In this document: positions 46,682-58,620 of the stretch, in pieces
How the letters are laid out: each line of letters opens with the position of its first letter
How positions within the stretch are numbered: position 1 is the stretch's first letter
Assembly: GCA_964034945.1 (NCBI GenBank)
Contig: OZ035961.1
Coordinates: 13,717,243 to 13,781,242 of the forward strand
From: Chrysopilus asiliformis
Lineage: Eukaryota; Arthropoda; Insecta; Diptera; Rhagionidae
Direction of reading: 5' to 3'
DNA: 64,000 nucleotides
Notes under the pieces: model-generated
What the model saw: only the letters and a program-made list of their open reading frames with translations
Databases searched by the model: none
Told to the model about the DNA's origin: nothing
Position numbers and translations under genes: made by a program

Positions 46682-48313
46682 TAAACAATAATTTTTTGGT
46701 TAATTTTTGTAAACATTTAAAAATGTTTCAATCAAAAAGATATTTTTTTCTCACAATTTTTGAACAGTGTAAAATCATTAGAAAATTGTCGCCTGTTATA
46801 GATAAAAATGGTGTTTAACAAAACTAGAGAAGAGAAGATCACAATATTTTGTAGCTATTTTCTTGCATTCTTATAGATTTTAACATACTCCAGTGGATAA
46901 CAGATATTCAAATTACGCCTATGCGTTTTGTATCTACCTACCGTTTACATTGAGCATACAAATGTCTAGCTCCCATATCGTATAACTACACATATTTTAA
47001 TGTAGTCTGTTTTATTCAAGATGGTAGCATAACAAGATTTCAAGCTTTGTCCAGCTTATGGGCCCAGCCATTCATTCAGTCCAGATCCATTCATTCTTTT
47101 CGTTCTCTTCGTGTTTTATCTTATCAATTAAGTAAAGTTCAAATGGACCTTTAAAACGCACAACACAATTAATTGTTGACTACTTGGCTTCCACCAAACG
47201 AACGAAATTAAGAAAAACTTTGCCATCTTTTTTAGATTTGTTTTTTTTCATTTGATGGTTTTTCTTGAATCCAAACGGGTTTCCTTAGAGCATGTCTGTC
47301 TGAAAATATTTATATCTGTTTTATTTATATTTATATTTTCACATTAGATACGAACATGTAAAAATTCTGAATATCTAATTGGTCACATCCGCAAAATAAA
47401 ATAGTATATTTCCCATAAATTTTAAATGAATTCCATTGGATTTTGCTATACAAGGTACAAGAGCAGGTGTTAAATTGGTGATTTTTTAAATAACCTACCG
47501 TTATTGATTTTCAATCCAATTTTAATTGCGTGAAATTTCCAATCATGCTGATATTAAAACTTCACCTCAATCTTGGATTAAATTCAGTCACTTTAATAAT
47601 TAAACACTTAGTTTGTTATTAAATATGTTTGGCACATATTTTTTAATTAATATTTTTTTTGTAAATCTGAAATAGTGTAATTAAGATTATGTGGTGTGAA
47701 AAAACACACATTTTAACTGTATTTACAGAGTGCTGTTATAAAAACGACACAACCAGTTTAGAATGATGGTGTCATGAAAATCATAAAATACATATTTTTC
47801 AATACGTATTATCATTAAAATATGAATTAATGAAAATTTAAAAAAAAAAAATATTTTGCTGCCTTAATGAAAATTTTTTGATAAGGTTTAATCGTTGAAA
47901 GATTTTAATTATAGAAAGTAAATAATAAAGCCATACAAAAAAGAAAAAAGTTTGCATTTTTAATTGGCTGTGTGGAATTTTTCGGGAGTAATTAAAACTC
48001 TGATAGGCACCTAAAAGTACATTGCTTTTTGCACTTAATTAAAAATCTTGTCTCACAATAAAATGATCATTTCGATCAGATTATTTTGTACACTTTCATT
48101 TTAAAACAAAACTGTTAAAACTCATTAAGTAATTAACATTAAGATATCGACTTATTTAGCTTGTGATCAAAACTCAAGAACCAGTTTTGGCTACAATCAC
48201 TTTCCAAATAACAAAATTCTTATATACATTTTTTCCCGTGAATTTCTCACAGTTGCTGCGGGTGGAATGTACTACATTTCGAGGTTTTAAATCCAAAAAC
48301 AAAGTAATCCTTA
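46682..48313. other. intron stretch without features
   Basis: AT-rich, nothing recognised. Confidence 0.5.
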
Positions 48314-48492
48314 AGCCACGTTTACATCTGACATTTTTTTCTGTGAATTTTAATCTACGAAACTAAATTTACGTTTTACAGCCGTTTACACTACGACACA
48401 AAATCCCGAATTTTATTTATATTCAGTATGAGCACTCTGATATTTGAATATCTCGAAACTTAAGATTTATTGGTCAATATTTTTGAATAATA

Positions 48493-49032
48493 AAGGGTCT
48501 TTCAATAAGGACATAACAATTTTGTATTTTAATAAAAACGCAACCTAAAACTTTTTTTATGGTCTGGCAATGCTAAAACGTCATTCAAGGTTTACATTTT
48601 TATCATGGTGAAGTTCACGAACGAGCAACGTTTGGAAATTATTAAAACTTACTACCGAAATTCTGAGTCCGTGGTCGCAATCGTGTAATCTCGAGAAATG
48701 GTCCGGTCGAATGGCCACCTCGCTCATGCGATTTAAGGCCGTTGGATTTCTTTTTATGGGGTTATGTTAAGTCGTTGGTTTATGCCAACAACGTTAGAGG
48801 AGCTCAGTAACAATATCGAACGCGAAATTGCCAACGTTCCGGCCGATATGTGGAAGAGTGGTGGAAAATTGGCTCCAAAGAATCAATCCGCAAACGTGCT
48901 CGCGGTGACCATATGAACGACATCGAATTTCATACTTAAATGTAACATCTGGAATAAATTTCAGCCCGATATCTCAATTATTCTGTGTTTTATTTAAATA
49001 CAAAATTGTTATGTCCTTATTGAAAGACCAGA
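48493..49032 (+). mobile_element. internally deleted mariner element (540 bp)
   Basis: Long terminal inverted repeats: GGTCTTTCAATAAGGACATA on the left and the complement on the right, extending past AACAATTTTGTATTT. TA lies just outside both ends. It contains both ends of a mariner transposase gene but lacks the middle. A full mariner is about 1.3 kb. Confidence 0.85.
48605..48940 (+). pseudogene. mariner transposase remnant
   Basis: Opens MVKFTNEQRLEIIKTYY, the mariner N-terminal helix-turn-helix start, for about 25 codons before a stop. It then jumps to the catalytic C-terminal region, PVEWPPRSCDLRPLDFFLWG, which has the final catalytic Asp, and after a frameshift LEELSNNIEREIANVPADMW. 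The first two catalytic Asp residues are missing. It cannot make an active transposase. Confidence 0.8.
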
Positions 49033-49162
49033 TATTTGCTTCCATCGAAACGAATTTTCTATTCATTTTTAATGGCGAATTTTTCCTGGCGAACGATTGA
49101 ATATTTTGAAAATTAATTCAATTAAAACAAAGGAAGGAAAAATTGTAAAGGAAGCCTCAGTC

Positions 49163-49372
49163 AAATTTCGGCCCGAAGTGAGAAATAATAGGACAGATTC
49201 TTACAAAAAATAGGAATCTACGAGACAATGAATTTTTTTGGTAATGTCTCCCAAACAAATGGGAATTCATGCCAAAAATATGGTGTATAATTCCCTATTT
49301 TTGGGGAATCCTTGCAAAAGAGTCCACTATCTCGTATATTCCTATTTGAATTTCCCTCCGTCTATTTCTAAA
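49163..49372. mobile_element. family D element, copy 2
   Basis: Left part has ATAGGAATCTACGAGACAAT. The right part, reverse-complemented, has ATAGGAATATACGAGATAGT, so it has imperfect terminal inverted repeats. The middle shares CATGCCAAAAA and AATTCCCTATTTTTG with copy 1. The short plus-strand ORF across it is not a gene. Confidence 0.5.
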
Positions 49373-51713
49373 ACAAAATACTTTAGCCCCGCCCATAAGA
49401 TGTCACATTTTAGTTTTAAGAAAAATATAAGAATTCCTGAAATGGTTTTGGAGCAAATATTAAAACATAATTTCTTAACTAAAAATTTGAAAAAAATATA
49501 GGTTTTTTAACACGTTTTGGGAACGCTGTGCTTTATGAACAGTCTTTCGGTTTATGAAGATGATATCAATCCCTAGAAAATCAGTGAACAGAAAGAGGCT
49601 AAGTGAGTATTAACCGTGCATAAACTACAGCCATAATTATAAATCCTTATTTTAAAATTCTTGATATTATCGACAAAAAAACAACTTCCGTATTATTAAA
49701 ATAAAAAACAACTCGTCATCCGCTTTGTTCATTGAAGAAATTACCTTGAATCTCACTAATTAAAGAGTGTTAATTGAGTAACTTTAATATAAACAAATCA
49801 ATTGTCACCTATTGATATTTAAAAGTAATTGCTTTAAGCGTTTCATTACAATCCCAATAAGAAAAGATCGGTTTAGTTGTTTTATTTATTTTATACTTAA
49901 TCACTTGAAAACGTGATGTGCGAAATGATTGCTTTCAATGCGATCTTTAATTGTCAGACAGTGAAATAAGCAAATTGGGTTTAATTCATGCCAATAATTA
50001 AGTAAATCATGTACATCAGCATGAGTGCCACTCAATAGTCATTTAAATCGTTGAAATTGTTCACAATCAAATATATTTAGCTGTTCGGCAGCGCAATATA
50101 AGTATTTGACATTCCGCAACTAAGAAACTACAAATCGTCTCAATCAACAGTCGGGCACACTTAAGTAAGTTACGAAATACGAAAATTAGTACGAGTTTTT
50201 CATTCCAATATGCGATTTTAAGATATGCCAAACGTAAACGTAGGATTTTTCTGGATCTGTATAATGGAAGGCAGGACCATCAAATTTATCTTAGTGGCTG
50301 CAAACTAAAAACTAAGTAATTTACTTTTACGACGCCAGAACCGAAATCTATCTGCAAAACTGTCGATTGACACGTTGATTATTATCTACGAAATAGTTTG
50401 CTGGTGGTGATAATTCTGACACTTTTCACAAACTTTAAACGTCGGCATGAGTATCTATATTTGTACCACGTTGTAAATGTGTAGAAATCGGCGTAGTCAG
50501 TCAAGAGTAACTCAAGAAAAAAGATATCAATTAAAACGACAACAACTTGGACAATTCAAGCGATTAACCAAATAGCCAATAAATAAACTGTCTAACCCAT
50601 TTGTCAGGGGATTTCTCCGCAATCCATTTCTTTATGTTGCATTGCGTTGGTGCAGCACCGAACTGTTGCAGTTTTCTTGAAGAAAACTCCGCAAATAAGG
50701 TCCCAGCTGATAACAAACGATCTTGTGCCGACGCCACGATCGGATGAATGTGCAATAAGTGCATTTCCCGCTTATTTGCGATCACATACGAGTATTTAGT
50801 TGCAATCAGCTAAATGGCAGTTGCAGTTAGTGTACGATGCGTCCGTCTTTTCGATTAATTCCCAATGTTACAAGTTCGTAGTCAGTCAGGGTGCAAAGAG
50901 AGGTGATCCTCTTTCGATCTTCAACCGCTCGTAAGCTGGATTTTCTTCAAACCCTACTGCGTGTATATCGTCAATACATTTTTTTGTGTAGTATCGTTCG
51001 GGGTAAAAAAAAAATTCGGGGAGAGCAGGCAGAGGTATGCAAAACAGATCTCTTGGAAATCCTTAGCCGATTGGGGTATTCCCGCTATGCTAAATACATT
51101 CGAACACGATCAACAAAATTAAGTCTTCTGCCGTTTGATGTCTAATAGCTGTCTCGCACTTTAGCTGCCCTTTTTTAAATGCCCATGGAAAATATGCAGA
51201 TGGAGATTTGTTCGCCGGAATATCGAAAATTTCTTTTACAATCGCGAAAAATTTTTGGTCTCGTCTTTCATTAGCTGGTGAGTTCGAATTTAGGGTTTTT
51301 TTTTTCGAGGGTAGAGTTCTGTGGTTTTGTATTTTCACACGGAGTACTGCTTGAGTTGGTAAAATCAACATTTCGACGATGGGTAAATTCCTTCTTAATT
51401 ACGAGATTTCTTTAAGTCTCGTGATTTATTTTCATTGTTATTTGGACAGAAATTCAGCAATAAATTTTAAATTAGTGGTTTTGCATGCTAATTGCTCTTT
51501 ATGTGGTAATCACATTGAATTTAAGTAAATTTGAGAGATTTGCCGAAGGTTTAAGAGGTTCAAATTGTGTGGAAAATGAATACGTTAGGGAATATGGGAT
51601 ATGCGTTATTAGGAAGATATGGTAAAGTCGTATTTGTTTTGGCTAAAAATTTGATTCCAAAAAAAGAAAATAATATTTAGTTTTCACAAAAAAAAAAACA
51701 GGTCTAATGTGCT
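49373..51713. other. intron stretch, partly GC-richer
   Basis: 50090-50900 is less AT-rich. It contains a TATA-like ATATAAGTA near 50096 and a donor-like AAGTAAGT near 50163. That could be an alternative first exon, a solo LTR or chance. No coding match. Confidence 0.35.
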
Positions 51714-52371
51714 TTGCTGTCGATGAGTAGCAGAAATGCCTCACAAATGTCGCCAAATCCCAATTCATGGTTCGTAAGCTTAAAGGAAGCGTCGCAGTGC
51801 CTAGGGTTTCTAGGACGCTACAAAAAATATTTCGCGCCAATCGACGTGCTCAGCATTTACAATACCTACATTCGACCGAGACTTGAGTACAATTCGCACA
51901 TTTGGGCGGGAGCCCTGCAACTGCTGGTCCGAATTCAAAAACGTGAGATCCGATTGATTGGAGACAAGTCTTTGATAGATTTATTACCGTCTCTCGAGCA
52001 TCGTCGCTCTATTGGGGCACTCAGCATATTCTATAGATATTTCCATGGGAAATGTTCCACCGAAATTTCCCATCTTATCCCTCCACGGTATATTTTCCCT
52101 AGACCCTCTCGTGCAGCTGCACGTGCGCACGACTTCTTCCTTGAGCCTCCCCGCTTTCGTACAGTAAAGTTTAGGGGTTCCTTCATTCCGCGAACAACTA
52201 GACTTTGGAACAATTTACCATCCGATGTGTTCCCCCGGACTATAACCCGCAAAAGTTCAAGGAGAACATAAACCGGCATCTCTTTTTGTCCTTCCGACCA
52301 TCCTGAGCTGTGCTTCGGCATTAAAGGGTCTTCCCCTAAGCTCTGGCTGGAACTATAAAAAAAACACAGAG
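51714..52371 (+). pseudogene. 5'-truncated LINE: C-terminal end of the reverse-transcriptase ORF
   Basis: Encodes the region downstream of the reverse-transcriptase core that many insect non-LTR retrotransposon ORF2 proteins share. Recognisable motifs: IYNTYIRPRLEYNSHIWAGA, LEHRRSIGALSIFYRYFHGK, HLIPPRYIFPRPSRAAARAH and SFIPRTTRLWNNLP. The reading frame shifts in a C-run near 52233, and the family ending FKENINRHLFLSFRPS is found in another frame. A short 3' tail ends in an A-rich run near 52365. The catalytic core is absent, as expected for 5' truncation during target-primed insertion. The LINE clade is not certain. Confidence 0.85.
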
Positions 52372-54553
52372 AAAAAATTGGTCATATGGATAAAATCATT
52401 GTCAAATTAACAAAAATTTTATCCTATATGAGCCAACAAAATAATTTTGTTAAATTAACAAAGGGAAATTTATTCCTCGCAAAATGAAAAAGTTGATCAT
52501 ATGGATAAAATCACTGTTAAATTAATTCAATTTTACTTGTAAGAAAAGATTATGTTGCAGTGTCATTAAAACTCGCCAAAAACGGGTTTCTAAAGTATTT
52601 TTCAATATTTTTCAAAAAATTTCTTGGTTTTCAAAATAAATTTCATGAAATTAAAATTTCAAAGAAGTATTTATGAGAAAATTATGTGGAAATCAGAAAA
52701 CGTTGTATAAATTTTGGTTTATCCTCTGTAATTATGTTAATAATGGACCCATTTGTGGTGGAAATTTTCGCCAAAGACTTCACAAGCAAAACATAAAATT
52801 GAATCATAAATTTCATGAACATAACTAATCAAAAATTATGATTTAATGAAGCACGAATTAAATTTCGTGCTTTTGCCTTTCGGCAATTAAATTCGAATAT
52901 GGTTCGTCACTGTTGGAAATAAATTTAAAAATTAAAATTGTTAAATTGGGAATGATTTATGATATAAGTAGCTATATGATTTGTTTCTCATTAAAAAAAA
53001 AACTCTAGAAAAAACCCTTGTTTCATTCGTCTGCCGTTTGCCGCCACCCCTCATCATCAAGAATTACCTTTCACTTAAATCAGTTTCTTATTAGACACCC
53101 ACATAATAGTCAAATTAAGCCAAACCTCCAAACGGTTTTTGCTCAATCATAATCGTGATCCTGGGCGAGAGATAACCGTGGACACATAAAACACCTACTC
53201 GTAATAAATAAAATTTCTCACTTGATTTGTACATAAGAAAAATGTAAAAAAAAAACTAGAATGCTATGGTGAAAAACAGATTAAATTGATTATCAGCCCA
53301 CACTAATTCTCAACACGATTGCCTGATTTAGGTACCTACCACCAGCAGCTATTCACGGCAATAAAAATCACTCCAAGATGCTGAATTGTTTATAATATCT
53401 ATTATTACGTATCAAATGTAGCACAGAAACGATTACTTTATAGGTTTTTATCACACTCTAATTAATTATTTTATTGGTATATGACGGGATATAAAAATCC
53501 AATAAAACATGCAATCGATTTGTTTCTAGTTCTCAATTATCATCACTTATATGGTCGAGGTGGGAAAAATTCAATCGATGTGACATCTTCTAAGGCACCT
53601 AAAGTTCAAGCGAATAACACCAAACCAGATTAACGTGACAATGTTGTGGGTATCTACATATAAGACTAAAATGTATCTTCTTAAACATATAGAAAACGTT
53701 GTGCTTGCCTATTGGCAGAATGTGTGAAAAGGTTAAGATATTTAGAAAGAGGTGCAAGAATCTCTGCCACCCCGATCAGAATAACTAATTTATATCTGTT
53801 GTATTTTACACATTTGTAATACGACTTGTTGCTCATCGAGAATTTTCTTATTGTCGATTTTCACTTACTCAATGGGAGGAAAAATATTGGGAATCGGGGA
53901 AAAAAAGTTAGAAAATTCCAATTCTAAGCGTTGTGGAATTTAAATATGGACAAAAAATTCCTTACCGAGTAGCGACGATGTCTTACACCTCGAATTTTCT
54001 TTGGTTTTCGATATTTTTACATGGTGGGTAACGAAAAGGAGCCTAGTAGGAGACAAGAAATAGGTGTTTATTGGAAAAAAAGCATAAAGTTATCAGCATG
54101 ATCGGTTTGATCGGTGGAGTTTTAAACGAGCATTTGGGCGAGTGTGTATTGAAGACCGGCTGATTTACCAAAGGGGAAACTGAACTCCAATTTAAGAGTT
54201 TCTTATGTGCATCCTTCGTGAATTGGAATTTAAAATGCAAGTGAACGCAAGCAATTGTGTGGAATATGACAATGCTTCCTGGAAACATTTGACTATGAGA
54301 CTTATATGGGATAAAGTGGGAAAATTGATTCCACTCTTCATGGAAATGAGGTTTTCAAAAAACATAAAAGTCGTGCCAAGCGAGAATCATGGAAGATTTT
54401 TTAATTTAATTTATTTGCAATGTATTTTCTTGTTAGTTAATTAATATATGTTCATTAATTTGGTTTTAGGGCGAATTCTTTGAATATTTGTCTTCTTAGG
54501 TTTACTGAAATTAGTTTTTAATTGCAGGCGGTTTGAAGAAATTTATTAAAAAA
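52372..54553. other. intron stretch without features
   Basis: AT-rich, with no gene or defined repeat. Confidence 0.5.
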
Positions 54554-55000
54554 CTAGCTTGCATACCCGTCGTTGCCGGGTTAAGTTTTTTCAATTTTCT
54601 TTTGTTGGAGCTAAACTTCAGGCCAATCGGTTTCCCCGCGAAAGGGTAACTTAGAGGAAGAGCTAAGTTTTGAGATCACTTTACCCCCTCCCCTTACTCC
54701 CTCACCTCTCGGGCTACTTTTTAATGGTTCTATGTTGGGGCTGGACCCCTGACGAACATCTATGCCAAATTTCAGCCCAATCGGTTCAGTAGTTTCCCCG
54801 GGAAAGAGCAAAAACTAAGTTTCGAAATCACTTTACCCCCTCCCCTTACTCCCCCCACCCCTCGCACTACTTTTTCGTATGCCTATGTTGGAACCAGAAC
54901 TACCACAGACACTCATGCCAAATTTCAAGTCTATCGGTTCAGCCGTTTTTGCGTGAAAGAGGAACAGACAGACAGACAGACACCAACTAATTTTTATATA

Positions 55001-55556
55001 CAGGGTGGGCCAGAATAGACGCGGGGGTTTGAATTCTTTATAAATTTTTTATTTTAGCGAAACCTATAATTTTTTTTTCAAATACATGTAGTTGATTGAT
55101 GGGGAATATTTTTGGTCTAAACATGGAAAATTATATCCCGCAAGTGGTGGCCATTTTCTGCTTCGCAAATCCGTGCTCTTTCCAAGACATTTTCCATAAC
55201 CTTTCGTGTTATGGCCTCGATTTCACTGCGAATGTTGGTTTTCAATTGGCTGATAGTTGTTGGCTTGTTGACGTAGTTCTTTCAAATATCCCCAAATGAA
55301 ACAATCTGGAGTCGTTAGATCAGGTGAACGCGGAGGCCAATTGAAATCGCAACTTTTCGAAATAATGCGTCCGCCAAACATGTCCCGTAAAAGAGCCATT
55401 GAGCCCACCGCCCACCGGTTCGTTGTTCTATTGTGTACAGGTCCATTTTAAATTGCCCAAGTCTTCTTAACAAAATGCTGAAACAAAATTAAAAAAATAA
55501 AAATAAAAAAAAGTTATAAAGACTTCAAACCCCTGCGTCTATTCTGGCCCACCCTG
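55001..55556 (-). mobile_element. internally deleted mariner nested in family A (556 bp)
   Basis: Inverted ends CAGGGTGGGCCAGAATAGAC on both sides (complement on the right), with a TA duplication at 54999-55000 and 55557-55558. Removing it restores an uninterrupted family A 5' end. It contains transposase start and C-terminal pieces on the minus strand. Confidence 0.9.
55115..55446 (-). pseudogene. mariner transposase remnant
   Basis: Reads from a start MDLYTIEQR, typical for mariner, straight into the catalytic end after an internal deletion. NWPPRSPDLTTPDCFIWG contains the third catalytic Asp and WG motif. After QANNYQPIENQHS the frame shifts, and the usual C-terminus (VMENVLERARICEAENGHH and on) follows in another frame. 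The middle of the protein, with two catalytic Asp, is missing. Not functional. Confidence 0.8.
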
Positions 55557-55699
55557 TATTAGTATGAGTATGATTAGTATGATAAATAAGCTTCATACAA
55601 CCAATTTCAAACAACTGTAATAAAAATTAATGACTGGTATTACAATCAAATTTTTAAAAACACGATCCGGAGGACAGTCAATAAAACAATTCTAGGCAA

Positions 55700-56040
55700 A
55701 AAATTACAAAATTTGCACCATAGGCAAATTTTTTTAAACAGAATGCGGCGTATTGATTTAATTCTAGAGTTTCACAGCTCCAAGCCAAAAATAACTCCAT
55801 TTTTAGGGCGTATCCAAAATATCAATAAGGAAAAATGCGCCGCGAAAATATTTTAGATATATGCGCCCTAGGTACAAATACGATGAAAAATACGCCGCAG
55901 GCGAAAAAAAAAAGATTTACAGGAATTCCTGGCCAAAGTGGAGCATGTTGTGCTATAAATCACGCCCCTAAATTGAATAATCCGGGATAAAAATGTAGTA
56001 TATGCCTGATTTCGGCTTTGCAAGAAATATACCCCAAAAA
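55700..56040. repeat. diverged repeat F, copy 2
   Basis: Ordered blocks CCGCAGGCGAAAAAA, AATCCGGGATAAAAAT and ATTTCGGCTTTGC relate it to 16740-17180. Ends and class are unknown. Confidence 0.35.
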
Positions 56041-57560
56041 ATCAACTCTTGTTTGCTAAATTAACATCATTGACTGATTCTCAAAACCATTTAAACTAAA
56101 AAGCTACTTTGATCATTCCGATTGTATACAAGTTTTTATCAATTTAAAGTCATAAATAATGATAATTGTTATCCTTAAAGTGAAATCGTCCAAACATTTA
56201 AAGAAATCCCATAAATTTAATTTCTCTTTCCCAAATAAGATTTATTACAAATTTCATGAATGCCAACAACACCCCTAAACTAAGCATTTTTATGCTGACT
56301 AACCGAATGCAGGAAGAAAACATTCATTTATCCCAAATAATCTTAAGGGCATCACAGAGAAGAGTGGAAAGTAAAACTAAAAAACTTCCACGTAAACATA
56401 CATACCCCGATCCTCATACATAATTTCATATCATTCAACAGTAGCGCCCAAGAAGACATATTAACTGCATCTTAAAGATAAAAGCGAAATTAAGTGAGAA
56501 AAATTTATTTTTAGAGGACATTTTACTTAATAGAAGTCAAAAATGCTCAACTAATGGTCTATTAGTAGGAGAAACATTTCTTAAACGGAAAACAAAAACG
56601 CTACCAACGAAATGCCTTTTTAGTGATAGTCATTTAACATTAGCGGTTCATATATAAGGGGGAAGAAATATTCGGATAGGGGAAATTGGGAGTGGGAGGA
56701 GATGAATGATTGAATTATGTGTGGTATGTGGTGTGTTTAGTGAAACATGACTGAAAAATATATGAATTGTCATTAATAATCCACACATTAAGTGCATATT
56801 CGTATAATGAACACCCAAAAATTATTTCCATCTTTAAAATTCAAATTATAAACAACTTTGTTTGATATGGAGGGAATAGCAGGAGACGAGTTAAGTGTGA
56901 ATATACTATGAAAAGAATATGTTTAGTGGTTAATGAACGTAAAAGTGTAGCATAAAATGCCGGTAATTGTGTCATATATTTATAGTTGATCTTCCGCCGG
57001 AATTGCCAAATCAATTTTAATATAGACACGCGTACTTTGTCAGCTATCTGTCGTATATTGTCCACTTCAGTGACGTGGCGTGCTGCTTTCAGTAGGGTGT
57101 TCAATATTAAGTTTCTGTTAAATGATAAGACGTCTACTCTTAGTTTTATCCAGGATCACGTCCGGGACGTGATAGACGAAGAGAAAATGGTTTCTCAAAC
57201 AATTTTTCGATTGCGCATCCGCATTCACAAGCCATAATATTAAATTAATTATTTCTCATACACAAAAGCCAACTGAACACCTGTAAAATCAGAAACCGAC
57301 TGAGCTGATGAGCAAGCAATATTGCTGTTTTGCTTGGCACACACACCCACACGCATCAGCACGTCAGCCGAACGGCCATGCAATGGTCGGTTTTCTATTG
57401 TCGGGTTTCGCAGCATCGCGGCAAGCAGCAACCAACATCGCATCGGTTCGCCGTGCGGCTTTTTCTGGAGCACCCAAATTCATCGTTGTGTGCGGTTACT
57501 TCTTGTGAACTTTGTGTGCGGTGAAACGTTTTTTATTATAGACTTTTACTTAGTCATATG
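56041..57560. other. intron stretch with unassigned ORFs
   Basis: 57240-57540 is GC-richer and overlapping ORFs run on both strands. Codon patterns and peptides are not recognisable. AGGGTGTTCA near 57096 and TGAACACCCT near 57882 could be ends of an unrecognised element. Confidence 0.35.
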
Positions 57561-57738
57561 TGTTTTTACTTTGCTTTGGTGCGCTGTAAATTGGAGAACA
57601 CTCGAGTTGGTCGAACGACCGAAAGAGTCGGTATTGCGTTTCGAGTGTGTTTCGCTAAGGGGCGAGTAGGAAAGAAGGCCACAAGCAATTTTTACTTTGG
57701 TTCGCTGTAAAGTGGAGAACACTTGGTTGGTCGAAAGA
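57561..57738 (+). repeat. 121-bp-spaced direct repeat
   Basis: TTTTTACTTTG followed by CGCTGTAAA-TGGAGAACAC and TTGGTCGAA occurs at about 57563 and 57688 with several differences. It lies in a locally GC-richer stretch (57240-57740) whose ORFs I do not recognise. Confidence 0.6.
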
Positions 57739-58159
57739 TAAAGAAACAGGTTGGTAATGTAGGGTGCGGGTGCTTTAGGCAACCATTGCCATTGGTAAAT
57801 TGTCGAAAGAATTGGCACAAAAAAAAGAAATTAATTAACAATAGATTTCCGATACATATTGGATTTCAGTAGGGTGTGCAGTGAACACCCTCGCACCTTA
57901 GAAGAAACGTCACTGGTCCACTTAAATTATGAGAGTAAATTGACAAATCAATTTTCTTCAATTTAAATTTTTATTTCCATTTCACTCTGCACTTTTACGA
58001 GCAGCATAATGAATTTCAACATTATATGTGTGACGTTTTTTTCGCCTGTTTTCGGTACAGCAAACAAAATTGACGCTTAAAAAATCTAATATTTTCAAAA
58101 CATTTTATTTTGGGAAAAAATTGAAGAAACAAAAAATTAAATAAGTGAAAAAAACACCA

Positions 58160-58620
58160 AAACATTGGGAAAACTACAATTGTCAGGGGGCAATCGTTAA
58201 ATACTCAATAGACCGAATTTCGATTTAAAAAATATCTTATTTTTATAGGGGAGGAAAGAAGCAGTGGTCCGATTTGACTTTATTGAATGGAAGAGTTATG
58301 TAAAATTATATTCTAAACACGTTTTATCTATTTTTTGATACGAATTGCGGTTTTTGACCAAATTACTAAAACTTGTTTCATTTGTATGGGGGAAAAGTGA
58401 AAGAGTAGTCCGATGGTGCTTGTTTAAGAAGTGAGCGTTGATATTTACGAGAAGTCCCACTGTTAGAAGTTTAGTCTTATTCGAAAATTAGGGTATTCAC
58501 AGACGGATAGACCGACAGGCGGAAATCAAAATCTTTTGTTATCCCAAATACCCTGGTGTAATTGGTTTTTGGCGTCCGATGGTTGGTTTAATGCGTAAAA
58601 AGCGGTATACTAAATATAAT
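58160..58620 (-). mobile_element. family B, copy 5
   Basis: Minus-strand copy closely related to copy 4. The hairpin end is ACGATTGCCCCCTGACAATT on the minus strand. It also has a short GTCGGTCTATCC-type microsatellite and the ACACCAGGGTATTT block. The start is TATACCGC. Confidence 0.55.

Larger units (their letters stand above)
48314..49100 (+). mobile_element. family C-related remnant, copy 4 (split by a mariner)
   Basis: CACGTTTACATCTGACATTT and CCGTTTACACTACGACACAA near 48320-48405 match family C. A mariner element interrupts the downstream part. The right end is not identified. Confidence 0.4.
54554..55573 (-). mobile_element. Helitron-like family A, copy 6 (split by a mariner)
   Basis: Minus-strand copy. 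The standard 3' end (CTAGCTTGCATACCCG on the + strand) is preceded by A. Monomers and the microsatellite follow. The terminal TTTTTATATATTAGTATGA block is split after TATA by a 556-bp mariner. The 5' end carries the same TCATAC duplication as copy 2. Confidence 0.75.

Noticed and set aside
50090..50165. Alternative first exon with TATA-like and donor-like sites
   Set aside because: The motifs are short, the spacing to a start site is unclear, and no coding sequence follows; kept only as a note in the interval entry.
57249..57818. Overlapping ORFs up to 115 codons in the GC-richer stretch
   Set aside because: Several frames on both strands are open together, which fits local GC content and duplication better than a gene.
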